This document shows positions 55,170 through 64,000 of a DNA stretch of 64,000 nt, piece after piece. Position 1 is the stretch's first letter. Each line of letters opens with the position of its first letter. The DNA lies in assembly GCF_027943255.1 (NCBI RefSeq), contig NC_072893.1, forward strand, positions 114,513,784 through 114,577,783, given 5' to 3'. The stretch is from Anastrepha obliqua (Eukaryota; Arthropoda; Insecta; Diptera; Tephritidae). The notes beneath the pieces were generated by a model. That model searched no databases. It worked only from the letters and a program-made list of their open reading frames with translations, and had not been told where the DNA came from. A program made the translations under genes and the position numbers.

Positions 55170-55450
55170 TAAACAAAAAATCCGTCTTCTACCAGGCAGC
55201 ATTGATATCAAGGTCGCAATGAATATCTGCGTTAGGTATACACCAAAGGTGCATCACTCATGGCCGTAAGTATTCTAGACTGGTCTCGTTGTAGTATACT
55301 TAGACTACTTTTTGCTGCAGTGCGCCAAACCTCAATTCCATATTTGCAGATCGATGCAATTGTCGTTCGATAAATAAGTACTTTATTTTGCAATGATAAT
55401 TCGGACCGAGGGCCAAGCAGCCATTACTATTTCTTAAAATGATTTTTAAC
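55170..55450 (-). pseudogene. Jockey-clade LINE, RT thumb remnant
   Basis: The minus strand reads WLLGPRSELSLQNKVLIYRT, then TIASICKYGIEVWRTA, then SILQRDQSRILTAMSDAP. This parallels the end of the jockey RT ('NKLLLYK..L.P.W.YGIQLWG.A..SNI.ILQRFQSK.LR...NAP'). It has no RNase H, as usual for jockey. It is a 5'-truncated remnant followed by frame breaks. Confidence 0.6.
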
Positions 55451-55519
55451 TTCATTTCGCTTTTCTAATTCTATTTTACTACTAATTTCTATGTTCTCTT
55501 TTTTGAACCATTTTACTGT

Positions 55520-56110
55520 CACATATGATCAGCGATGCAGATCCAAAATGAATGAACCCTGCGGAAATTGGCAGGCTACTATTTACTGGAAACCAGGATA
55601 CAAAGGAATAGAAGAAATGAGAGAGCTAATGAGCTCGCTAAGGCAGGCATTCGCTTGCCGAGGTTCAGCACGACAGGCATATACCCATCACTCGCCTTTT
55701 TGAAAACGCAACCGAATGAGCAAACAGCTTTGGAAGCGCAGTCGCTATGGGAACACGCAACCTCGTACAAAAGTGGCAAAATTATAGTAGGAACTGGAGT
55801 ACGAAATTTCAAACTTTACTTTATAACTCTTTAGAAAAGACTGTAAAATATTAGTTGGAGTACTGAGGCGATACTGTCTTACCCCACATCGCGCAGTCGG
55901 AATGCGATTAGTCCAGAGCGATGCGAATAACAACAAAGCGAATGCTAGGGATACTTTGGAATACTTACTTTGCCACTGCCCTGCACTTTATAGAACTCGA
56001 CAAAGGCTTCATCATTGAAAGATTTTGCTTACGAAAGGCTGAAAAGTTTGTTAAAAAACGGATAGACGTGCATTAAGAAGTACGTAAAATAATATCATCG
56101 ACTCCAAATA
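55520..56110 (+). pseudogene. LOA/I-type LINE remnant: RNase H end and knuckle
   Basis: Pieces in two frames give YWKPGYKGIE joined to GNERANELAKAGIRLPRFS, the last RNase H motif. Next comes LWEHATSYKSGKIIVGTGVR, then after another break VGMRLVQSDANN and LEYLLCHCPALYRT, part of a C-terminal Cys knuckle. RT is missing here, but a related RT follows at once at 56458. The opposite order (RNase H before RT) shows they are separate insertions or a rearranged element. Confidence 0.6.
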
Positions 56111-56159
56111 CATATCACTGGTAACACAATGGACGATGGATCCTAGAGGTCTAAGTGCC

Positions 56160-57830
56160 TAATGACACCTGAAGGTTCATACACCAATTCCAAATCGGAA
56201 ACGTTTAATGCTCTACTCGAAACCCATTTTCCGGGTAGTAGAACTCTCTTTGAAGTAGAGAGTGGCATGAACAATAATGGTAACAACGGTGGAACCTCTA
56301 GGTACAGCTGGTATATTGCTAGTTGGATAGTGACAAGGGAATCGTAAGGTTTTCATTGTCTTCCTTTGAGAACTTTAAGTACCCTGGATCTGACGGAATA
56401 TATCCAGCATCAGCGCTGGTTACATAATGTAAGTAACCGTACACAAATCATGACCCGGTGCTTAAAAAAGGAGGAGACAGGCTGATTGAGGCCCTGAAAA
56501 GGATCTTCACAGCCCGTCTTGCGTTTGGTTATATACCATCCCAATGGCGACGCGTAAGAGTAGTATTTATTCCGAAACAAGGAAAAGATGACTATTCCCT
56601 AGCAAAAAGTTTTAGGCCAATCAGTTTGACATCGTTCGTGTTGAAAAGTCTAGAACGAGTGGTGGAGAAACATATTCGAGTGGGGTATTGCTGAGAAGTA
56701 AACTTAGTAGAAATCAACACGCTTACCAGAGAGGAAAATTATGTGAATCAGCCTTACACGATCTTGTTAGCAAGATTAAAGCCGGGCTGGAAGCTGACGA
56801 GTACACAAAGGGCGGCTTCGTGGACACTGAGGGGGCTTTTGATAACGACACCTTCGGCTCAATATGTTCTTCTGCCGAACGACACGGAGTTAATCAAACC
56901 ATAATTAAAATGGATATATTCCATGCTCTCTGAGAGGTTGTTAACCGCTGGTGGGAGCAGTGACGAACTAATCACAGTCAGGGCCAAGCAAGGATGTCCC
57001 CAAGGGGGTGTTCTTTCTCCGCTGCTGTGGTGCTTCGTCATAGACTCTCTATTAGTGGAGATGCAGGAACTCGGCTTTCACGTCCAAGCATATGCGGACG
57101 ACGTCTGTGCGCTAACATCGGATAAATCCTTAAGGAGGCTTTGCACGAAAGTGCAGAGGATTCTTGACAAAATAGATGACTAGTGCATAAGACAAGGTCT
57201 TTCCGTTAATCCGAACAAATCAACCATAGTCTTATTTATGAGAAAACGGAAATTGCATGGACTCAATCTTCCAACACTGAAAGGTGTGACACTTGGTCTT
57301 TCCGATGAAGTTAAATATCTAGGAATAATCTTGGATTAGAAGCTGACTTGGGAGACACACGTTTCACTGAAGGTGAATCGCGCGTTGATGATTTTTCAGC
57401 AATGCCGCAGAGCCTTTGGTAAAACCTGGGGTCTGAGACCTGCTGTGGTCCTATGGATATACACAGCACTTATCAGACCAATCATCACTTACGCTTCTGT
57501 GGTCTGGTGGCGACGGAGCATGGTTAAGTCCACAATCCGGGAACTATACAGGCTGCAAAGAAGTGTATGTTTATGCATCACGGGTGCCATGAGTACAACC
57601 TCTGGTGATGCCCTAAATGCTATGCTTGATTTGCTCTCCCTGGATCTTAAGATACAACAGGAAGCAATAAAAGCAATATGTAGACTCCATAAATATGGTT
57701 TCTGGCACGAAGACGGAACTTCGGGACACAGAAAAATCTTTAAGTTGCTATCTGAGCAGTATCCACTGTTTTTGGCACGATGACCTGATACCCACAGTTT
57801 CATTTGGAAGGAAGTTTGATGTCACTTACC
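56160..57830 (+). pseudogene. LOA/I-type LINE remnant: RT fingers to thumb
   Basis: In order: KRIFTARLAFGYIPSQWRRV, VVFIPKQGKDDYS and SFRPISLTSFVLKSLERVVE, then LSRNQHAYQRGKLCESAL. A damaged motif A follows (GGFVDTEGAFDND for xFLDIEGAFD). CPQGGVLSPLLWCFVIDS, VQAYADDVCALTS (catalytic YADD intact) and the thumb WGLRPAVVLWIYTALI, IITYASVVWWRRSMVK come next. Stops at 56338, about 56692, 57181 and 57340 break the frame, and the copy is cut off near 57830 where RNase H should begin. The 57373-57783 part is nearly the same as 22003-22464 (minus strand). Confidence 0.83.
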
Positions 57831-57894
57831 TACCTAATGACACATTTAACTCGTTTTGTAAATTTTGTTTTGCGAGTTTTGTATTTTTATGAGA

Positions 57895-58170
57895 TACCAA
57901 TAGGAGTGTGTCATTCGCAAAGGTTGCAATCTTGCTGTTGTCTCACTTCCATACTGGTATATAAGAGATACAAAGTTGGTCCTAAGACACTGACTTGGGT
58001 AATGTCCGTGTTAATAGGTTGGATGCCAGAACTGCGTCATTGTAGTTAACATAAAATTTCGTGTCTTGGATGGAACTCTTAAGCATTAGAAAAAGGTCAT
58101 TAGGTAGACAGGTTTTCAGTTTATGAAGCAACCCAGCGTGCCATACTTCGGCAAAAGCTTTAAAAATTTA
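57895..58170 (-). pseudogene. Jockey-clade LINE, RT palm remnant
   Basis: The minus strand gives KYGTLGCFINXKPVYLM, LKSSIQDTKFYVNYNDAV, an LGPTLYISYIP-like block and IATFANDTLLLV. These match jockey RT motifs (WH.GLL.KLK, SFLS.R.F.V, GVPQGSVLGP, FADDTAI). Asn replaces the first catalytic Asp of FADD. Stops are frequent and it stops abruptly at 57895. Confidence 0.55.
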
Positions 58171-58398
58171 ATGAAAACTAAACAAAGAACAAATGAAAAT
58201 CTGGCCAAAATGTTGATATCTTATCGTATTTCGCGGGCTGTCCTATAAAGTTGTCCAATCGCGCTAAGTCGAGGTGGACAGGCGGCAAATGTCTCCGGAT
58301 GAAATGTGGTTCTACCGCGAATTGTGTCATATTTTTTTAAAATAAATTTTAAGAATTTACAATTATTTTCGCAGCGTAAGTATCTGCATGCGGTCTTG

Positions 58399-58632
58399 CG
58401 GCCGCCCTAGCCGGATGGGTTGGTGAGTGACTACCATTCGGAGTTCAGAGAGAACTTAGATTCGAATCTCGGTGAAACACCAAAATGAAGAAATTCGAAT
58501 CTAATAGCGGTCGCCCCTCGGCAGGCAATGGCAAGCCTCCGAGTGTATTTCTGACATGAAAAAGCTTTTCATAAAAAATATCTGGCATTCGGAGTCGGCT
58601 TGAAACTGTAGGTGCCTCCATTCGTGGAAAAA
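58399..58632 (+). mobile_element. tRNA-derived SINE, copy 2 (3'-truncated)
   Basis: A box (TAGCCGGATGGGTTGG), B box (GATTCGAATCTCGG, from about 58451) and the body GCGGTCGCCCCTCGGCAGGC and GGCTTGAAACTGTAGGTGCC are preserved. After the CCTCCATTCGTGG block the copy ends in a run of ten A, so the last 70 bp or so are missing. Confidence 0.8.
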
Positions 58633-59842
58633 AAAAATCCATTTGTGGATTAACAGTTCAGAGGCCTTACCAAAATGCTGTAGAAGTCATCCGCTACTAA
58701 TACAGAAAAGCAGAAACACACAAGCCAGTAACGTTTCCAAATCCACCAAAGCCACACCAGTTCATGATTGTGGGCGCGCTTCCCTGCACGGTACTCGTGT
58801 GCCCAAGCGAATGTGTGTGGCACAGAAAAAAATTAATGACACTTGGTGAAATTTATGATGCGCCATTTTAATTTTTATTGGAAAATTTGCGTTCATTGCG
58901 CTTTCTTGTTGTAGGTATAGCTACTATGTAGATTTGTTTACGCTTTATAGAACTCTTCATATGTATGAATGTATGCACGCGTGTAAATATATTTATATAT
59001 AGACATATGGGAAGGCTGCCATTGCATTCAACCATAAATTATGGCGTTACTTGTTGCGTCTGTTGCCGCTGCTGCGATGTTAATGTGCGTCTATAAATGT
59101 TATTGCGCTTGTTAGCAAGCGATAAAAGCGTGGGCGTATATCAAATGGAAAGTATGAGGAACGTGAAAATATTTGGTATCGTCAATAAAAGCCTTTGATG
59201 GTGTCATATATCCAGTGTGGTACTTTACTCAGCCTTTGCTCAGTATTATAAGTATTATAGTGGTTGATTTGCACACATCCACGCACACACACATATGCTG
59301 AGTGATATAACTTGGCTCTGGAGACATTTGGCCGCGATCTGATATTCCTCAAGCTTGGTAAAGCGAGTGGAGTTGTAAAGTAAGGCGTGCAAATCATTGG
59401 TCATCGAGCATAATAATAAAATCGACTCTCGCCGGGAAGCTAAGAACTCAGCAAATAGGCGCTGGTGCTATTTTATAGTAAATACAGTCTGCCATTTGGT
59501 TTGTGTCGCTATCAGAGACGCTATGCGCACCTGTTCAACTGATGCTTTTGGCGCCATTATAGGCATTCATCGCTCACTATTTCAATTAGAAAGAAGATCT
59601 ATTTGAGAGTCTTAATATATGTATCAATAATATTGCAGTTTTTCAAGATCATATTCGGAAAGCTATTCACAATGATCCCATATCAAGTATCCTAACTGCT
59701 AAGATAAGCCTTTAGTTAGAGAGTTCATAAATTCTAAGAGTGACCACTGCGATGAGCGACAATACCATTCAATAGACAAAGAACTCTAACTTTGGGAAAC
59801 GTATAAATGTAAGCTAGAAGATGGTAGCATTGTTGCAAGAGT
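58633..59842. other. Non-coding stretch, possibly host DNA
   Basis: No element or gene identified. Contains TATATATA-type runs near 58980-59005 and CACACACAC near 59280. Short frames on both strands are unsupported. Confidence 0.4.
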
Positions 59843-61250
59843 AGGTAGGTAGGTAAGATGGCAAGAGTACCCCAGGTGCACTACAAGTAGCACTTACGTG
59901 CCGTTTTGATACCATAATGTGGACCACTACCTGTGATAGGATTTAGGGAGGAGATAAACCGTCTACAGCCATCCAGTGCTGTTGATGTAGCGGAGGAGAG
60001 AAAAGGGATCTAGGCTGGAGTATTTCATCAAGCCATCCCCAAAGCCGCCAGAGCCGGACATTTGCAGAAAAAGTGTTCCACAGTCTCTTTCTCTGCAGGA
60101 TCCCCACAGCTTCTGCAATGGGGGTTGTAAGGAATTCCAAGCTTCTCCGCAAGAGTGTCGATCACCCAATGATCCGTGATCACCCAATGATCCGTGATCA
60201 CCGCAATGAGTTTGGAAATTGAATGGCGGGGGGTTCCCATCACCTTAAGCGTTCTGTTTATATCGTATTGAGGCCATAGTGATTTTGAAATGGCACACGA
60301 TGAGACAGACCTCCATCTGTCTTGCGCTTTTCTTACAAAGAACTTGTGTAGTTTCCCTTTAACGACGGCCAAGGGGATACCGATGTCTGAGAAGAGGGCA
60401 GCTGGATCCGGTTCTGCCGCCCACTTCCTGGCAAGCTCATCGGCAATTTCATTTACCTATATATTCCTGTGCCCAGGAACTCAGATGAGGGAAATGTTTC
60501 CTGCACGTTCGAGGCGTTTAAGTTCCTCCTTACAGGAGTTCACGAGAAGAGAGCTGCAATATGGCGACGACAGTGCCTTGATTGCAGCTTGACTATCGGA
60601 AAAAATATTAATGTCTCCCTCCCAACAGCGATCCCGAAGCATTTTGCATGCCTGCAGGATGGCGAAGACCTCTGCTTGAAAGACGCTGCTTGTCTCCGGC
60701 AGTTTAAAGGAGACCGAGATGCTGGCTGATTTAGAGTAGACCCCCGCTCCCACTCCAGACTCCATTTTGGATCCGTCAGTGAAAACAGAGGCATCTATAT
60801 CCGTACCAACTCTCCCCTCTTTCCAGTATTGCCTGCTCGGAAAGATAGCCCTAGCACAACCCTCAAAGCACAGTTTGCGGATGGAGATCTGCTTCAAAAT
60901 GTTGCTATGTCCTATAGGAAGTTGTTTCCAAAGGCCAAACTCCTTCAGCCTAATAGCACTCTGAGCAGCAATGTATTTAACCTGCAGATCCACAGGAATT
61001 AAGGGGAGAATAACGTTAAGCGCAGCGGTGGGACATGTTCTACAGGCCCCATTGATGCCCACACATGCAGTTCTCTGCACTCTCTCTAATTTAGTGGAGT
61101 TGTAGCCCTTCCGAAGAGCTACCCACCAAACTAGGCAACCGTATGTCAAAATTGGCAGAACCACTAAGTTGTACATCCAAAGTACGACACGTGGCTTGAG
61201 ACCCCATTTTTTGCCGAACATGGATTTACAGAAGGCTATATTGGCCTTGC
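59843..61250 (-). pseudogene. LOA/I-type LINE remnant: RT thumb, intact-looking RNase H, knuckle, 4-bp tail
   Basis: Open from 61221 to 60481: MFGKKWGLKPRVVLWMYNLV with the RT thumb, then SVFTDGSKMESGVGAGVYS, VFQAEVFAILQACKMLR and NIFSDSQAAIKALSSPY, so the RNase H Asp/Glu/Asp are all present. After a stop near 60481 the frame continues with NEIADELARKWAAEPDPA and the knuckle CRSCGDPAEKETVEHFFCKC. The 3' end near 59843-59862 is a (CTAC)n repeat. An 18-bp duplication at 60160-60200 doubles ITDHWV. The RT palm is missing. Best preserved RNase H in the window. Confidence 0.82.
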
Positions 61251-61499
61251 AAGAGTACTCAGAGCAAAGTTGGAAGAAAAGCCTGCTTTAGGCACTAATC
61301 CAGTCATATCTCGAGCAGAGGTTCGCGTAATGTAAATTTGTGAACGCGAATTCTTTCAAGGAAGATCAAATGGGTCCAGTGTGCATATCAAGTCGATTTT
61401 CCAGGCTGCTCTAAAAGCCTTATATGAACTAAAGGTAATACAATTCCTGCTTATAAACTGCTCTTCTGAGTCAAAGAGGAGCTCATAGGTAAGTGAAAT

Positions 61500-62440
61500 G
61501 GTTGAAGTACCTACCTTTCTGGTACTCCCCCATTAGCACGTTTAGAGACCTGCAATAGGCAAATATATACAGACAAACAGAGCTGTTGAGAGGGACACAG
61601 AAAATATTGATAGGACTTGGGTTGGCACCAGGCTGTCGAAGAAAAGAGCACCCAGTGACCTTCACAGTATATCTGCCAAACCGACACGCTTACAGAGAAA
61701 GTGCTCAACCGCCTCCCTCTCTGAGCGGTCTCCACAGCTTCTGCAATGGGGTGAAATAGTAAACCCAGCTTTTCCGCGTGTGTGCCGATCGTCCAATGAA
61801 TGGGATCGTTAACATAGCTACGAGTTTGAAAATTGAATGGCGTGGAGTCTCCAGCACTTTTTGCGTCCTGCCTCTATCGTACTGGAGCCAAAGGATTGTC
61901 TTAATAGCACACGAAGAAATGAAGCTCCATCTCTTCTGCTCTTTCCTGAGAAATAAATTGTGCAATTCCCTTTTATGTTCCCATATGCTGGATCCCAGAT
62001 CAAAGAAAAGTTATCTGCACACTCAAAGATTTGATCAAGAGTTGGTCAGTTTGGATCTGCACAATGGCATCGTCAGAGGTTTGATCGCGGCTTAACTATC
62101 GAACAAAATTTTAATATCTGCCTCGCTGCCACATTCTCTAACCATTGTACATGACTGCAGGATAGCAAAAACCTCTGCCTGAAAAACACTAGCAGTATTC
62201 GACAATTTTAAGGAAATAAGACAAATGTGTCTCGAAGCCGTCAGTTACGACAGAGGTACCAGCCTCGGCGCAGTTTCAATCCTGCCTACTTGGAAATATT
62301 GCCCTGACACGACCCTCAAACTCGACTTTGCGGATAGTGAGATCTGTACGAAGTTCAGAGAAATACGGTGTTAACTGCATTAAAACGCTACCATGCCCCT
62401 TGAGAGGTTGCCTCCAGAAGTCCAATCTACTTTGCCCGAT
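61500..62440 (-). pseudogene. LOA/I-type LINE remnant, older copy
   Basis: The minus strand gives RNase H pieces around 62100-62430, with ILFDSQAAIK where others have SDSQAAIK. A C-terminal part follows: MHNLFLRKEQKRWSFISSCA, KVLETPRHSIFKLVAML and IPFIGRSAHTRKS. Frameshifts occur throughout. It lies directly 5' of the copy at 59843-61250 in the same orientation, as if both had inserted in one region. The last part resembles 42857-43160. Confidence 0.65.
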
Positions 62441-62494
62441 TTTTTTTTCCAATTCTTAAAGGTAAAATAGATTTAAAATTGTTTTTGTTATTAA

Positions 62495-63386
62495 AGGGGG
62501 ATTCTCATTTCAAACACCAAAAAATACGAGTTTTTTACGAATTTTTATTGGGAAAACTATCAGTTGAATCTTTTGGAAAATTTACAGCTATATTTATTAT
62601 GCATTATATAAACTCAACTTAAATTTTTGGCCGATTTTCTGCAAAATTGTGGCTTTGACAACGCACGAAGTAAAATTTCTATGAAAATTCCTGGTCGCTG
62701 GCCGCCACGTTAGCTCCAGGTTGTCTGAAAGGAAAAATTCAAATGGCATTTTACTCCTTATGCATATAGTTTCAGTACGAGCTATTGAAAAAAAAATTTT
62801 TCGAAAACTAATTAATATAACTGCGATGGTTGAAAGACAAAATTTGTTTTTTCGCACATTTTTTCCTCGGATTTTTATTTATAAAAGAAAAGTCATGCAT
62901 GTATCTTATTTTCCGTAGTTTATAATAGAGACAGATATTATTTCGAGATTCGGGTCAAATTTGACAGCAATCGACCGAATAGTTCTCGAGATATCATGGC
63001 GGCCGCATAAAAAAATGCTGTTTTTAAAAAAACGCATTCAAATATTTATGTGAAAAAGGTATATATTTAAAGCTCACAGCTTTTTCGTGTTAATCAGCTA
63101 CTCCCTCTTCCTCTTAAAAAAATTGATTTTCTACCATTTGCTGACCCCGAAAATCTCATAACTGCGTAAGACAGAAGTAATTCTCGGAATAAAAACAGCC
63201 GCTCGGCTATTGCTCGGGCGCCTTTTCAGTATTATGGAACCCGCCGAGTTCATTGATCACGCATAACTTCGTCAATTTAACGAATTTTGTCATGAAATTT
63301 TGCACAGAGTTCTTTGAAAGAAATAAACAAGAATCGGTCAAAAGAAAAAAATCGATTTTTTTAAGCCGGGGAATGGGAATCCCCCC
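62495..63386. mobile_element. TTAA-flanked non-autonomous element 2
   Basis: The left end (A/G)GGGGGATTC(T/C)CATT(T/C)C is matched inverted at the right. TTAA lies at both borders (62491-62494 and 63387-63390). The 892-bp interior has no coding potential. It contains a phrase (TCATGAAATTTTGCACAGAG near 63290) similar to one in element 1 (GATGAAATTTTACACAGGTG near 45025). Confidence 0.7.
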
Positions 63387-64000
63387 TTAAAAAAAAATTG
63401 TTTCACAAATTTGGAAACAAAGTCTCTAGAAAAACAAATATTTTTTGGAAAAAATATTTCAAAAGTTTTTTAAACTTTTTTTTTGTAATTTTTGAAAACA
63501 CCCCTTTTCAAATATTTCGCCTACTTTTTTATAACCGCCAAAACTCATCTCAGGTAAACATTGAATTTTCATAACTTTTCGAGTTATATTCAATAAAAAT
63601 CTGTGCAAAATACTGCTTTAGCGAATCGCTAGCATGTAAGTTTTTTCCGCGAACTTTTTTATAACATTTTTTCTTCGAGAAAATTGTTCTTTTTTAATTA
63701 TATTTTTTCTTCGACAAAAGTGTTTTTTTAAATTAAATTTTATCCAATTTTTTTTTACTAAATTCTTCCCTCGAAATTAAAAAAAATAAAACTTTTATTA
63801 GATTTCCTTCCCGAAAATTTTTTTTGGAATATTTTTAATCCTAAGCAATAAAAAAATTATAAAAATTTTAAAAAGAACCGCAGTAATTTCACTTTAAAAA
63901 CTCCGTACTCCAAAATTTTCAAGAATAATTAAACACATTATACGAGGGGTGCTTTTTATTTGGCAGGATTTGGCAACCCTGGTGTTGCAATCTGGCAACT
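63387..64000. other. AT-rich stretch with a possible mariner end at the right edge
   Basis: Low-complexity A/T runs with several TTTTTTCTTCGA-like blocks occupy 63400-63940. At 63941 TACGAGGGGTGCTTTTTATT is preceded by TATTA-like sequence. This resembles the outer end of a mariner, with the rest beyond the window. No coding is visible. Confidence 0.35.

Overview
The window is eukaryotic, AT-rich and almost wholly built of transposable elements. It is dipteran, most likely from a tephritid fruit fly. That assignment is an inference, resting on the mix of element families (Mos1-like, irritans-like and DD41D 'rosa'-like mariners; RTE-, R1-, jockey- and LOA/I-like LINEs) and on three copies of a tRNA-derived SINE of a kind I associate with tephritids. 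I could not confirm any complete host gene. The best host candidate is a short start-codon-plus-splice-donor sequence at 16001-16010.

Layout. 1-4.6 kb: 3' half of an RTE-like LINE cut by the window edge, a DD41D element with terminal inverted repeats (TIRs), and R1-like and RTE-like scraps. 4.7-10.4 kb: a full-length Mos1-sized mariner with an intact transposase, a long-TIR element carrying part of an unusual Cys-motif protein, a decayed RTE copy and a deleted DD41D element; the mariner and the DD41D element both sit inside the same kind of AT-rich tandem repeat. 11.7-20.6 kb: deleted Tc1-like element, three decayed mariners, MITEs, and a non-repetitive block (18.0-19.7 kb) that may be host regulatory DNA. 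21-27 kb: RNase H-bearing LINE remnants, a SINE, a foldback hAT-like element and an R1-like tail. 27.8-31.1 kb: a full-length RTE LINE with an uninterrupted reading frame and a 14-bp target duplication. 32-41 kb: a DD41D-type element whose open frame lacks two of three catalytic residues, an FLJ37770-like mariner, several LINE remnants and a DD37D maT-like element. 41-48 kb: mostly non-coding DNA with microsatellites, a 118-152 bp tandem array and a TTAA-flanked element. 48-64 kb: mariner F, more LINE remnants on both strands, two SINEs, a third deleted DD41D copy, a second TTAA-flanked element and a probable mariner end at the right edge.

How the parts relate. At least 15 pieces belong to the Tc1/mariner superfamily and most end at a TA. 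Only the mariner at 4741-6025 keeps a complete transposase with all three aspartates. Only the RTE at 27808-31070 looks like a complete autonomous LINE. The SINE shares a short 3' end with the RTE-like LINE at the left edge, which suggests its source of reverse transcriptase. Three DD41D copies have shrunk to about 0.9 kb by different internal deletions, and a fourth related element of the same size keeps an open frame for a DNA-binding domain without catalysis. Family names come from remembered motifs and need a database search to confirm.
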